Source of the DNA: Acanthamoeba sp. SK_2022b
Taxonomy: Eukaryota > Discosea > Longamoebia > Acanthamoebidae
Assembly: GCA_027943245.1 (NCBI GenBank)
Contig: JANDJZ010000449.1
Span: forward strand, 1-34,679
DNA length: 34,679 nucleotides
Reading direction: 5' to 3'
This document shows, one piece after another, positions 23,063 through 33,456 of this stretch. Position 1 is the stretch's first letter. The number at the start of each line of letters is the position of its first letter. The notes beneath the pieces are model-generated. The model ran no database searches. It worked only from the letters and a program-made list of their open reading frames with translations, and was not told the origin of the DNA. The translations under genes and the position numbers were made by a program.

Positions 23063-23269
23063 CTCCTGCGGTTTTATTATTTTTGGAATCTTTTCGCCCT
23101 CGGGCTTTCAGCGCTGACGTCGGCGCTGTATTTCGCTCCCCCGCATTGTACGATTTAGTGCGGTAATCCGGGTTTTTTTGGGACATTATGTGGCGCGATT
23201 ACAACATGTGCATAAAAGGTTTCCCTGTGGGGAATTGCCTGGAAAGAAGCAACCGGTCTGTCTTAGCCA
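23063..23269. promoter_or_regulatory. Upstream region of the CDCA7-like gene
   Basis: About 200 bp of ordinary, CpG-containing flank before the composition changes. It must hold the promoter of the minus-strand CDCA7-like gene. A T run at 23171-23177 is visible; nothing else can be assigned. Confidence 0.35.
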
Positions 23270-23412
23270 TCTTCTAGGGTCTCCAGGCATGCCAGTGTGC
23301 TTGTCTGTTTATATTGTGAGACTCAATATAGGCCTGTCCACAAAAATACCACCACCACAAAATGGCGCTGAAATGTGCCATCCTAAGCGTCTATTATCAG
23401 GACCTTTACCAT

Positions 23413-23690
23413 AAAAATGCTTGCTATCTGGTCATGTATGAGCATGTGATGTTGATATGCATACGCAATGCTCATGCACCTGCTTCACCACAAAAAAGCC
23501 TGGGCATCTGATGTTGGAGGTCTTCATGACATTTATGCTTGCTATACCATTGTGTATGTGATGCTCATGCACCTTCTTTCCCATAATTACACCCTCTATG
23601 TTGTCATGTTTGGGCATGTGTTGTGGGTGATCATGGTGTCATTTTTGCTTGCAATACCATCACAAAAGTATGCACATGCTCTTTGCTTTG
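23413..23690 (-). repeat. Inverted, decayed copies of the 116-bp repeat
   Basis: About 280 bp matches the reverse complement of the tandem array at 24391-24745. Shared phrases include ATGCTCATGCACCTTCTTTC and GATGTTGGAGGTCTTCATGA. Two ATGCTCATGCACC occurrences lie 93 bp apart, so these copies carry deletions relative to the 116-bp unit. Confidence 0.8.
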
Positions 23691-24390
23691 CAACTTGTTC
23701 ACCAGCATTGCCTTAATGTTGTAATCCCATCCATGGGCACTTGGGTGACAACACAGCCTTGCCAATTCAAGCTTTACTCCCAAGCCTGTTGCCTGAGACC
23801 ACTGTCCAGGCACATGCACAGCCTTGGCATGACGTCATCCTGCTCATGCATAGTCCTCATACACCTCTGCATACATGGATGCCAGTGCATCCAATTCACC
23901 ATCTGGGAAAGAGAATGAGAAACACACACACAAAACTCAATATCTTCCATTTTTAAGTTGTTTTTTCAATGCGTATGTGTACGCGGTCCTGAAGTGCTCC
24001 TTTACCTACATCAAACTGTCCATTTCCTTTGTTCTGGTGCCAATATCAGGCTATTTTTTGTCCAAAGTGTTGACATTCAGCTGGTGGCGCAACATCAGCT
24101 CATGAGGAAAAACCCCATTCCCCTCAGCCACCTAATGTCCTGTTATCCAGTTGTTCACAGCTTTGTGTGCTTGCAGGATGGTTTGTGCAAGGGCAGCTGA
24201 AAGGGATCATGCATGATTTTTTATTGACAGAAAAGCAGTTAGTTGTCATGTGTATCACCTGGCTTGCTGATGCAGGTTGTGCAATGATTTTATAGAGGGC
24301 TGCATGCTCATTCCACACATATGTATCAGATAGACTAGTAAGAATAAATGGCAATAAGGTTACCCACTCAATCATATCCTGTATGTGCAT

Positions 24391-24745
24391 GTGGGAAAGA
24401 AGGTGCATGAGCATTGTGTATGTGTACACGATGGTATAGCAAGCATAAATGTTATGAAGACCTCCAACATCACATGCCCACACATGACAACATAGAGGGT
24501 GTAATTGTGGGAAAGAAGGTGCATGAGCATTGCGTATGTGTACACGATGGTATAGCAAGCATAAATGTCATGAAGACCTCCAACATCACATGCCCACACA
24601 TGACCAGATGGCAGGCATTTTTGTGGTGACAGAGGCGCATGAGCATTGCACACACATATGCAATGGTATGGCAAGCATAAACCCCAAGAAGGCCATCAAC
24701 ATCACATGCTCATACAGGACCAGATGGCAGGTTATAAGTGTGGCA
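24391..24745 (+). repeat. Tandem repeat, 116-bp unit, about three copies
   Basis: Units begin at 24391, 24507 and 24623, exactly 116 bp apart. The first two are nearly identical, with GTGGGAAAGAAGGTGCATGA at their starts. The third is diverged (GTGGTGACAGAGGCGCATGA). Open frames crossing the array are translations of the repeat, not genes. Confidence 0.88.
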
Positions 24746-25740
24746 CCATGGTGGCAAGCAAGTAGTGTGTGCTGAAGCAAAACCTTTGTGCAATGTCATC
24801 AGCAAGGATGCAGGCAATGAGGCAGGTTAAAACACACCACCTGCACATCCATTACAGTGCAGCAGTAAGTCATGAGCTATACCATAGCATGGTTCATATA
24901 TACATGCAAAAGGATGTGTTGACTTTACACAGCATCCACTGGGTGGCGCAGTATGATTTGACATGGTGCATCTGAAAACCTTTGATGATGATTCACTGAT
25001 GGCTGCTGTCATGAATGGCTGAAGCACCCAAGAAGATCATCAAGTGAATGCAAGCAATTTGGTGGGACTTACCAGACAATGAATCACACTCAACCCCAAG
25101 GCAAGTGCATTTTACCATTAATGTTCCTCTGCAGTCCTGTCCGATTTTTGATGTGCCAGCTACTCCACCCATCAGCAATGATTGGGCATTGGCTTTGCAT
25201 GGGCAAACACCATGATAGAATTTTGCAGCCTGGAAGTTCACAGTTTCAGGAGATGTAGGGCCATACCAGGGTTTCTCTCCATTGCTTTTTTGTCTTAGTG
25301 TCACAACACCAAACCACCTCCCCAACATCTGAATGACAACAGAGATGCCTGCCCCAGCTAGTTTTGTAAGCCCATCTGTAAATTTAACTTCATTTCACAA
25401 CACAAAAAACGACCCTCCATTTTTTGGACCTCTCCATTGACTTTTACTTCAATAAAATGAGAAATCTTACCTCATTAAAATCCATTGCACATTGTTTATA
25501 TTACTCTACCTAAAATATTGTAAACTTAAAATTACAATTGTTTCTTGGCCTAAAGCTGGTTAATTCACCAGACAGCACTGCATTCCTGGAAATGATAATA
25601 GAGGAGGTTATATAAGGGCAACATAATTAAGTAATTAATTACCTGCTGAATAAGACCACATCTCCACATAAGGATATAACTATTTATTTGTTTTATTCTG
25701 CATAGAAATAGAATAAATAGTTAAAACAGCACCAGTATTA
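24746..25740. other. Non-coding, AT-rich part of the island
   Basis: No recognisable gene. A minus-strand open frame at 24993-25328 resembles nothing known to me. From about 25331 to 25740 the sequence is the most AT-rich in the window, with runs such as AATTAAGTAATTAATTA. Confidence 0.5.
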
Positions 25741-25909
25741 GTATCTTTCTTGCTTCTGAGGTGTAGTCAGGAGGGAGGGCAGGAGATATGCAGAGAGCGT
25801 TCTCACCACACATAACTCCTCTTACTGGAGGTAACATGAGTTACACTCTGTGGAATGCTCTCTGCATTGTTCACTGCAGAGATGTCAGCAAGGAAGTGGT
25901 GTTGTCCTC

Positions 25910-26644
25910 TTATTCGCTGCTTGAGCTCGTGGCTGCAGGAGAGTTGAAGAGGATGTTGGTGTAGGTAGTTGGGACGTGGTGCACTACGTAGTGTCACCAG
26001 AAGATGTTAGGGTACCTCCAGCTGCCTAGGTGGAACAGGGCATCTGGATCTATCCCAGTGTTGATGCTGGCCATGATGCCCAACTTCCTGAAGGTCTTTG
26101 CCATGACGATTGCTGGGTCAAGGCTGGCATTTCCAGTGATTCCTTTGAGGATCTTGGAACAGTGACCTGGGGTAAGGCAGTTGTACAGGCGTTGCAGCTC
26201 AAAGACAATGTGACAGTCCCACACTTGGTTGTGGATGTGTTCAGTCTGGTTGGTCCATCTCTGGAAAGTCTGGACTGGGCAGAGCGCAGCTTCTGAACAC
26301 TCAAATAGGGTGACCATGGGGCCCTCCCCAGATAAGTTGTTCTTATAGCTGGAGACTGGGACAACAAGGCATTTTGCTCCAGCCAAGGATGAGATTGAGA
26401 CAGCATGGAAACGTGGAAGTGTGGCTGCTGAGACTCTGAATGCACCTAACATGCACAGGAGTGTGATGAGCTTGTCTCCTGTCTTGGCTGGGGAGGTGTG
26501 CTGGCCCCAGTCATGGAACAGCTGTGCCAGAGGGGCCAGGTTGAATGTGGCTCCATGGCTGACAGGCTGCCATGTGCACTTGTGCACAAGAGCTTGTTTG
26601 ATGCTAGTGCGCCATTGAGCACCGTCAGTGCTGCGCCAGACCAT
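25910..26644 (-). pseudogene. Tyrosine recombinase relic with in-frame TGA
   Basis: The frame read from 26644 has the layout of a tyrosine recombinase: an N-terminal helical part, then GDKLITLLCMLGAFRVSAAT carrying the first catalytic Arg, a central beta region, and AKTFRKLGIMASINTGIDPD followed by HLGSWRYPNIFW, which match box II and the Trp/His position. The box II His appears replaced (K-T-F-R instead of H-x-x-R). A TGA at 25994-25996 interrupts just before HYVVHHVPTTY, which contains the candidate nucleophilic Tyr; the same frame stays open to a TAA at 25910. Such enzymes drive Crypton- and DIRS-type elements; which group this belongs to cannot be told. Lies 55 bp after the GHTHEDID gene on the same strand. 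Confidence 0.7.
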
Positions 26645-26699
26645 CCTTCATGACCTGCTTCATGAGTGAAGCAGAAGATATGTGGGTGTGAGGTGCCCT

Positions 26700-27420
26700 T
26701 CACACTTCAGATATAAGGGTCCAGCCAGGTCTTGAATGACCAACATTCAAGCAGGAAAAAAGGAAAAGGGGCTCTGGCTTATGAATATTGTTGGAGTACC
26801 AAGTGTTGCGCCCTTGCACAAAGTCATCCACAGTAAACACATGAGGATTGTACTTCATGCCCACCACGAATGTGGAGAACATCTGATCAATGTCCTCATG
26901 GGTGTGCCCCACTGGCAGAAAAGAGATGGTGATATTATGGAAGACTTGGTTAAGCACCAGCCAGACTGTAAGCCAGCATGTACTTGTTCTTGTTCTCACA
27001 ACTGCAATTATCAAGCTGCAGGTATAAGGTTGTAGGCTGGATGCCTGCTGCTGGGCTAGCAAGGTGGCGAGTAAGGTGGTGGTGCAGCAAGGAGAGGGCA
27101 AAGTCTGGGCCACAGCTAAACTGACCATGATGTGAGCGTCTATTGAGCCATGGTTGATGAAACCATGAATGCCCAGCTTGAAGGTGCAGGTCCTTCCAGG
27201 AAGATGGGAGAGGCACCAGCATGGGAAGTATCACATCACTTGAACCATCCATAATCACAGAGAAGACACCACCAGGATCAGTGCTTGCTTCCTGAGATGA
27301 AGGTGATACATCTTGTGCTCCTTTTCAATAAGGCGCAAATGCTCAAACTTTTGCTTCTTCAGCTCAGCCCTCTCTTGTCATGCACTACTTCAAATATGCA
27401 AATGATGACCTAAACTCAAT
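26700..27420 (-). pseudogene. Frameshifted DNC..ENKN / GHTHEDID family protein
   Basis: Three frames together read as one protein of a widespread uncharacterised eukaryotic family that I know by the motifs DGxxD, QLDNCxxENKN and FLPVGHTHEDIDQMFS, catalogued I believe as DUF7869. The spacing of acidic residues suggests an RNase H-like, DDE-transposase-like core; that is inference. Segments: about 27400-27260 (FEHLRLIEKEHKMYHLHLRK), 27258-26955 (VIMDGSSDVILPM to DNCSCENKNKYMLAY) and 27128-26700 (ITISFLPVGHTHEDIDQMFS onward). Breaks lie near 27250-27265 and 26950-26975, so it is not functional as read. The tyrosine recombinase relic follows directly on the same strand. Confidence 0.65.
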
Positions 27421-27489
27421 TTTATCCATCCAAAATTAGAATACAAGATCAATTTTAAAATGACTGGACCTCTCATTTGATAATAGAGG

Positions 27490-27725
27490 CGGTTTTCTCA
27501 GGTTGTAGGAAGTATGCCTGCTGCTGTGCTTGCAAGGTGGCAAGTATGGTGGTGGTGCAGCAAGGAGAGGGCAAAGTCACAGGGCCCACAGCCAAGGCCA
27601 TGGTTGATGAAACCATGAATGCCACAGAGGTGCAGGTGATACATCATACCCTCCTTTTCAATAAGGCGCAAATGCTCCAACTTTTGCTTCTTCCACTGCG
27701 CCCTCTCTTGTCATGCGCTGATAAT
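27490..27725 (-). pseudogene. Partial duplicate of the GHTHEDID-family gene
   Basis: A diverged direct copy, with internal deletions, of 27020-27370. Both copies share GGTGGTGGTGCAGCAAGGAG, CATGGTTGATGAAACCATGA and a segment with TTTTCAATAAGGCGCAAATG. On the minus strand it reads HLRLIEKEG...HLHLCGIHGF, parallel to the first copy. Confidence 0.75.
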
Positions 27726-27740
27726 CAGTCATTTGTTGAT

Positions 27741-27905
27741 GGTGTGGTGTTGTGGTGTGAAGGTGTGTGTGGTGGGTATGGTGGTGTTCTGGTGGTGTGG
27801 TGGTGGTGTTGTGGTAACGTTGTGGTGATGTTGTTGTGGTATCGTGGTGTGGTGTTGTGGTGATGGTGTTGTGGTGGTTGAGTGGTGATGTTGTGGTGGT
27901 GGTGT
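27741..27905. repeat. GT-rich low-complexity block (GTGGTGTT-like)
   Basis: About 165 bp consisting almost only of G and T on the plus strand, with irregular GTGGTGTT and GTGGTGATGTT units. It mirrors the CA-rich block at 29885-30153. Confidence 0.9.
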
Positions 27906-29884
27906 ACCCCTGAGGTAAACCCTATGTAACCCCATCATATAGTGGTTCTGCTTTAGATTATGTATAATTAATTTCGAAGTCTTGAAAAAACCTCAATTCT
28001 ATTGCACCAATTTCACTCACATTGTTACATTGCCATCCCATCACATACATGTATGCAGTCCACATCCAGTTTATCTTTGGGTTTTAGCAATGCTCAGTGA
28101 CAACAATATTGAACATATTGATTGGAATATTTACCCCACCAGATCATTGAACACCAGTGTTCAATGATAAAGCCCTCAACCTTGCTAAAATCCACTTGGC
28201 TGCTGGTCCACAAGTCTCCAATATCATTTCTTATAGTTTCAGACAAAGTGGTGAAGGATGAGCAACCACCTACAAGCCCTGGCAAAATGGTTGCTGCAGC
28301 AACCCCGTGGAAGAAGCTTTGGGCTAAAGACCCTTGGAGCACAACAAATCATGTGTATGGTACTTACAAAGTGGAATAGGTGCATGGTACTCACAAGTGG
28401 AGGGACTGAAGAGCACTGAGTTCATCAATTTACAGGTACATTAGATTGAACTGACATGGTGATAATGATATTGTCTGAACTCAGACTTCAGGTGCCAGTG
28501 TGGTTGAGGAACTTGGAAGAGGGAAGTGCAGAGGATATGTGATGATGGTCAAAGTGGTAAGTTCTGCCACACTTCAAAGCCAGCCAACAGCTCCTTGCAC
28601 TTCTTGTTGAATGCAGAACTAATTGATATCCAGTGCATGACCAAGGCTGGGTCCCTTAGGCCTGTCACAGCATGGACAAGCTGGTGCAGCTGCTTTGCAA
28701 GGAGGAATGTGTGCTCAATGATGGAAAGCCTGAATACATGGTCATCAACAGCAACCATTGCCGAGATGCTGCCTGCACAGCATATCCTGGCCAAAAAAAG
28801 AAGGCAAAGGAGAGGAAAAAAGAAAGCAGAAAGGTTATGATGAGAGATGCCATGATAGAAGCATATTGGAATTGAGCCCGCATGCAGATACAACAAAGTG
28901 ACTGATCAGCGCAACAACTTCTTAGGCGCTGCTGTCTCCCTTGCAACAGGTTGAAGCCACTGTTCAATGTGGTGCTCTGCAATGTCTTGGCTGACCTGAA
29001 ACCTTGCCTCTGGGATGCAACAAGGCTAAACCAGCTAATGAGCCAGACAGCCTTCAATCAGTGTGGTATGTACTCATCCCTCATCCTTGTGTTCAATCAA
29101 ATGCATCATTGCACCTACAACGTGGTGCTCACAATGAATCCCATTGTGATGAGTGGGCTGATCTCACTGCTCACACATGAACACAGCCAGTGGCAACTTC
29201 TGCAAATGGTCTTAATCGCTTTACTGAATGTGATCCAATACAAAAGGAGGAGTTCAAAATAATGGGAAATAAATCGTTGCATATGTGTACATTGATATTG
29301 TCACCTTCATTTTGTTTTACATCATGTACATGTACACAACCAACTAATGTTCTAATTTCCTATCATGTATGTGTACACAATGTTCCCTCCATTGTCTATC
29401 AGTTGAGCAAACAAGTCCTACATGTGCAACACCATCTGCGTCAGGATATTGTCAAGACCTCAAAACTGCAGTGGAGGTAGTACTGGCAATTTTCTCTAGC
29501 CAACTCCTCCACGACCAACTTTGTTCAACCATACAACTTCCTACGTTATCCACTCCAACCAGGGTATGCAGCTGCTCAATGCATCTTTGAATGCATTCTC
29601 ACCACATATGCATATGCATACACACACTCTTTGCACCTGCCTTCTTTGGAACCTACTTGCAAGCTTTCCTCAAGCTCCTATCATTCACCCACAAAGCACA
29701 AGAAGTGCCACCAGAGCACCCACAATGACAGCTTTTGGGAGAATCACAGCAGCAAGAAGAGGGGAGGACTGCTTCCCAAGGACGCTAGAAGAAGCAAGTC
29801 CCCAAAAGCGCCATTCGTCTTTCTCATCCTATTCTCTTCTTCCTACAAGCACCAAGATACATAAGAAGAGCCAAAGACAAAGTA
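27906..29884. other. Segment between the two low-complexity blocks, no gene recognised
   Basis: About 2 kb of CpG-poor DNA. Open frames up to about 115 codons occur on both strands (for example 28526-28840 plus and 28549-28896 minus) but they overlap each other and match no family I know. A Lys-rich stretch is encoded near 28795-28835. It may be the decayed body of an element bounded by the GT and CA blocks. Confidence 0.45.
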
Positions 29885-30153
29885 TCACAACATTACAACA
29901 CCACAACACCCACTCTCACCACAAGGTCATCACACCACCACTATGACACTACAAAACCACAACATCACAACCACAACACCACAACACCACAACAGCACCA
30001 CAACATCACAACCACATCATCACTACACCACCACTTCCCCCACTAAACACCACAACACCAATACATCGTACCAACATTACATCACCAGAATACCCATACA
30101 TCACCATCACACCACACTATCACAACATTACTACCACAACACCACACAACAAC
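29885..30153. repeat. CA-rich low-complexity block (CACAACACC-like)
   Basis: About 270 bp of irregular CACAAC, ACCACAAC and CATCACAAC units, nearly free of G on the plus strand. It is in inverted orientation relative to the GT-rich block at 27741-27905. Confidence 0.9.
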
Positions 30154-31264
30154 ATATACATTGTGTTGTGGGGATGTGTGTGGTGTTGCTGGGTGGATGT
30201 GAGAGCAAAGCAAGGTACCCAGAAAGTGGACATGCATGGTGAGATTGGGAACTGTGTGCTTTGCAGCATATATACCTTACAGTGAGCTATTTTTGACCAG
30301 ACATTGGGTGCATGTGGGTGGCATATATGGCAAGAGATTCTTGGCTGTGATAGGCTGCTTGATGAAGGTCTGGCTGGGCAACAACAGCCACCAAGGAGGT
30401 CCTACGCCTGCCTCAGCACGCCAACTGAATGGGAACGGTGAGCACAGTGGTTGCCACAACCCATGCCACTTCTATGGCACCCTCACTCAACCTTAATCCC
30501 AATCCGCTTCAGCAGACACTGACAAATGCAACCTGCAGAAACACCATCAACTCAAAACACTACAGCATCAAGCGTCCACTGAACCTTGTGGGCAACACAA
30601 TCGCATTGCCACATGCCAACCACAATTATGCCCACCAATATATTTAACTGGAGAGTGTCATGTTGAACCTTATTTTGTATCCTGATTGTTTCAGGGCGAG
30701 TTGTGAGTTCTGCCCAAGAAGTCCAACTGGCAAGCAATGAAATGACATCATTACTGAGTTGGAGCCACCACACCACCATTCAAATACTTGAGGATTGTAT
30801 GCTGCGCCTCCTCATGCAAGGCTGCATGCACACCCAGCTAACACACTATGTGTACCACATAGTCTTGCAGAAGTATGGAGACTCAGGATGCTCACCACAA
30901 ACTTGCCAAGAGGAAAGGAGACTCATCCAGCAAGTGACTTGTGGTACCATTTGACTACAGGCTCTAAAACAAGAAAGAGAATTTCAACTATTGGCAATAA
31001 ATCATAATATTTGAAAGATATCATAATTTTGTTTGCGAGGCTGGTGTACAGGTGGCCTTGACCTGAGTGAAAAAGAGTCAGTCTCTTTTTCCTGAGCACT
31101 GGTAGGCATGCACAGTCTCACATATGAACTTCAATTTATGTGTTCCAACAGAACAAGTGTTGTGCTGCAAACTACGTCCATGTGGACTGGACAAGTGCCA
31201 CACTTGACGTTGCAGTTCTTGTGGCAACCTCAGATGTCATCAATACGCCCCACATGGATAGATG
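30154..31264. other. CpG-poor segment without a recognised gene
   Basis: About 1.1 kb with no convincing gene. An open frame at 30236-30496 (plus) starts MVRLGTVCFAAYIPYSELFL and has no family match. A stop-rich frame continues beyond it, so this may be another decayed coding region. Confidence 0.4.
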
Positions 31265-31735
31265 CACTGCAGGGGTGCCAGATGAAAGGTCATCTGTCAC
31301 CACAGGGCAGGGGCTGCCAGATTGGTGCCAGACAAGTCATCTGGCACCACAGGGCTGCCAGATGAAAGGTCATCTGTCACCTTGGTGCCAGATGACTGCA
31401 GGGGTGCCAGATGAAAGGTCATCTGTCACTGGTGGCGCAGTCATCTGTCATCGCAGTGCAGTCATCTGGCACCTTGGTGCCAAATGACAGCAGGGGTGCC
31501 AAATGAGAGTTATATGTCACCTTGATGCCAAATGACTGCAGGGGTGCCAGATGAGAGTCATCTGTCACTGTGGTGCAGTCATCTGTGCAGTTGTCTGTCA
31601 CCTTGGTGCCAAATGACTGCAGGGGTGCCAGATGAGAGTCATCTGTCTCCATGGTGCAGTCATCTGTCTCCACAGTGCAGTCATCTGTCACCTTGGTGCC
31701 AAGTGACTGATGAGCGTCATCTGTCACCACAGGGC
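31265..31735. repeat. Short-period satellite with dyad-symmetric units
   Basis: An array built from GGTGCCAGATGA and TCATCTGTCACC modules. At least a dozen TCATCTG heptamers occur in 470 bp. Adjacent modules form perfect 7-bp arms, CAGATGA and TCATCTG, separated by AAGG or GAG, so each unit can form a small hairpin. Longer units also contain GACTGCAGGGGTGCC. The array sits at the right edge of the CpG-poor island, about 80 bp from the IBA57 stop. Confidence 0.88.
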
Positions 31736-31815
31736 AGGGGTTATGCATGTTGGCCACCGTCTTGGCTCTCTGTTGTTTTAATTATGTTAAAAAAAAAAGG
31801 ATGGGGCGTGAAGCC

Positions 31816-33456
31816 TCACGCGGGGAGCGGATACGGTGGGGGCCACAAGGGCTTGGCCAAAAAGGGCGGGTGGCTATCATCGGTGAAAGAAGGAGTGAGG
31901 GTAGCCGTCGCGTGTTGCAGTCGAAGTAGCGCAAATCCAAGGCCATCGGTGACGCTGCCACACAAGCGCCCCACCGAGCGCCGTTCTGCGCTGGCGCCAT
32001 CAGCCACATACAGCTCGGTCTTTTCCGAGACCGCTACGTTCGTCGTTGCCAGCGAGGGCAGCTTGAAAGAGAAAGGGCGAGTCAGAGAGAGAGAGATCGC
32101 GAGAGGAGAAAGAGCTTCAGTCAGTCGATATACCTCCCGCAACACGGACGGAAGCAGGCCGTCGTCAGCAAGGGGCCCGTCTTCCCCGTGGACCAGCCGC
32201 TCCGCCACGCGGAGGTCCCTCTCCTTCGCCTCGTCCTCGGGCGAGAAGCAGATGACAGGCATAAGACGCTTCCTATCGCGTGGCAGGCCGTCGAGCAGGT
32301 GGCAGATGAGAAGGGAGAAGGATGGGGGGGGAGGGAGGGAGGGAGGGAGAGAGAGAGAGAAAGGCGCACCGTATCACCCCGGTGTGGTGAACGCGCGACG
32401 TGAGCTCCTGCCCCAGGTAACAGCCCTTGTCGTAGGACACTCCGTGCAGCGCATCCAGGTTACACTCGAGAGGCAGCGCGACATTCTGGCCGGTGGGGGG
32501 GGGGGCAAAATCAGATTGCGTCAGCGCTTGTCCGTGGACGGCCACACGGTCGCCGAGAGAGTACCGGTTCGAGTTCGTCGACGCCCTCTGGCACAGCGTG
32601 CAGAATTCGGTGCAGGCGGTAGTCTTTGGCGCTGGCCTCCACGAAACCGGGCGGGGGCGCAAAGGCCCCCGGCCTGTAGTACACTCGCACGCCCATCGCC
32701 TCCGCGCGTGGGTCGACGAAGCAGGGCTGCCTTGCCACCACCCCCCCCCCCGCGGACTTTGGCGTGAGTCTGCGTGGCACGCCACAGAGAAGGGCGAGTG
32801 CGCCAACGTACAAGCGAGGGAGCCAGTGATCGGAGGTGTCCCACGAGGTGAGCCCTCGGGCAGGACGACGACGACGAGGAGGGGGAGGAGGCAGAGGGCC
32901 TCGTCGCCTCATCGGGACTGCGCGTCACTGGCCGGCCACGCATGAGGAACGCCCCCACGGCCCACTCTTGGCCGTTCTGCTGCGGGGACGGGGCGACTAT
33001 GTCGACGTGAGCGCGAAGGCGGTAGCGGCGCAGGTGTAGCACGAGCCCATCGGCGGCGCGAGCGTCGCACTCGACGAGGAAGCTCGGCTCCTGTTGGTGG
33101 CCGGCAGGAAGCAGGGATACGAGGGCATCGGCCAAGAACCGGCCCGTGGGTGTGAGGAAAGCCGTGTAGCGCCCTCCTTGGCTGCTGGCACCATCGGCAG
33201 GCAGCAGATCCAGGAGATTATTGGTGGTTAGCCCCTGCAGGAAACGTGCCGCATCCCGCCCCCGCACCTCCACGACGGCCCTTGTCCCCACCTCCTTGAC
33301 CCACCACCCGTCTGCCCGCCGAGAATGGCCCTGCGTCGCTGGCTCCGCGGCCTCCGGTTCTTTCATCCTCTGGGCTATTTTCTGAGCGTGGTGTATTGCT
33401 CGCCTCGAACTGACAACGGGCCAGCATCGTTGTGCCCCTGCTCTCATCATCATCAT
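31816..33456 (-). CDS. IBA57: IBA57-like Fe-S cluster assembly protein (YgfZ/GcvT family)
   Basis: Model of 435 residues from exons 33456-32812, 32726-32565, 32485-32370, 32272-32134 and 32061-31816. The Arg-rich, acid-free beginning after the Met run ([20 protein letters not shown]) fits a mitochondrial presequence. Family marks are [19 protein letters not shown] near residue 90, [24 protein letters not shown] and the diagnostic [12 protein letters not shown] at about 289-300, followed by HHTGVIRKRL. IBA57 works with ISCA1/ISCA2 to make [4Fe-4S] clusters for enzymes such as aconitase and lipoate synthase. Four ATG codons in a row occur at the start; I chose the first. The donor at 32811 was chosen for its GTACGT sequence and phase; a Ser-rich loop before it may be part of the intron instead. 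The C-terminal 45 residues are Pro-rich and not conserved. Confidence 0.87.

Larger units (their letters stand above)
23270..31750. mobile_element. CpG-depleted island of degenerate mobile DNA
   Basis: Composition changes sharply at both ends. By eye I count about 13 CpG in 23281-24960, several-fold fewer than base composition predicts, while TpG and CpA abound; gene-dense flanks have about that many in 120 bp. It contains a broken tyrosine recombinase, a frameshifted GHTHEDID-type protein, a partial duplicate, tandem and inverted repeats and a satellite, and no intact recognisable gene. I read it as one or more old insertions that were cytosine-methylated and decayed. No clean terminal inverted repeat or target duplication was found, so the boundaries are set by composition only. 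An assembly chimera or contaminating contig is the main alternative. Confidence 0.65.

Noticed and set aside
31265..31735. CRISPR-like array
   Set aside because: Repeat modules are short, unevenly spaced and separated by related rather than unique spacers, in a eukaryotic context.
23195..31760. Terminal inverted repeat based on TTATGCA/TGTTG near both island ends
   Set aside because: The similarity is under 15 bp with a gap and occurs at the level expected by chance; no target duplication was seen.
32134..32262. Reading the IBA57 downstream part as a separate gene
   Set aside because: Phases join through KGCYLGQE and HHTGVIRKRL, which belong together in the IBA57/YgfZ family.
31532..32767. 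Plus-strand open frame of 411 codons
   Set aside because: It starts in the satellite and continues antisense to four IBA57 exons; the IBA57 model has strong family motifs.
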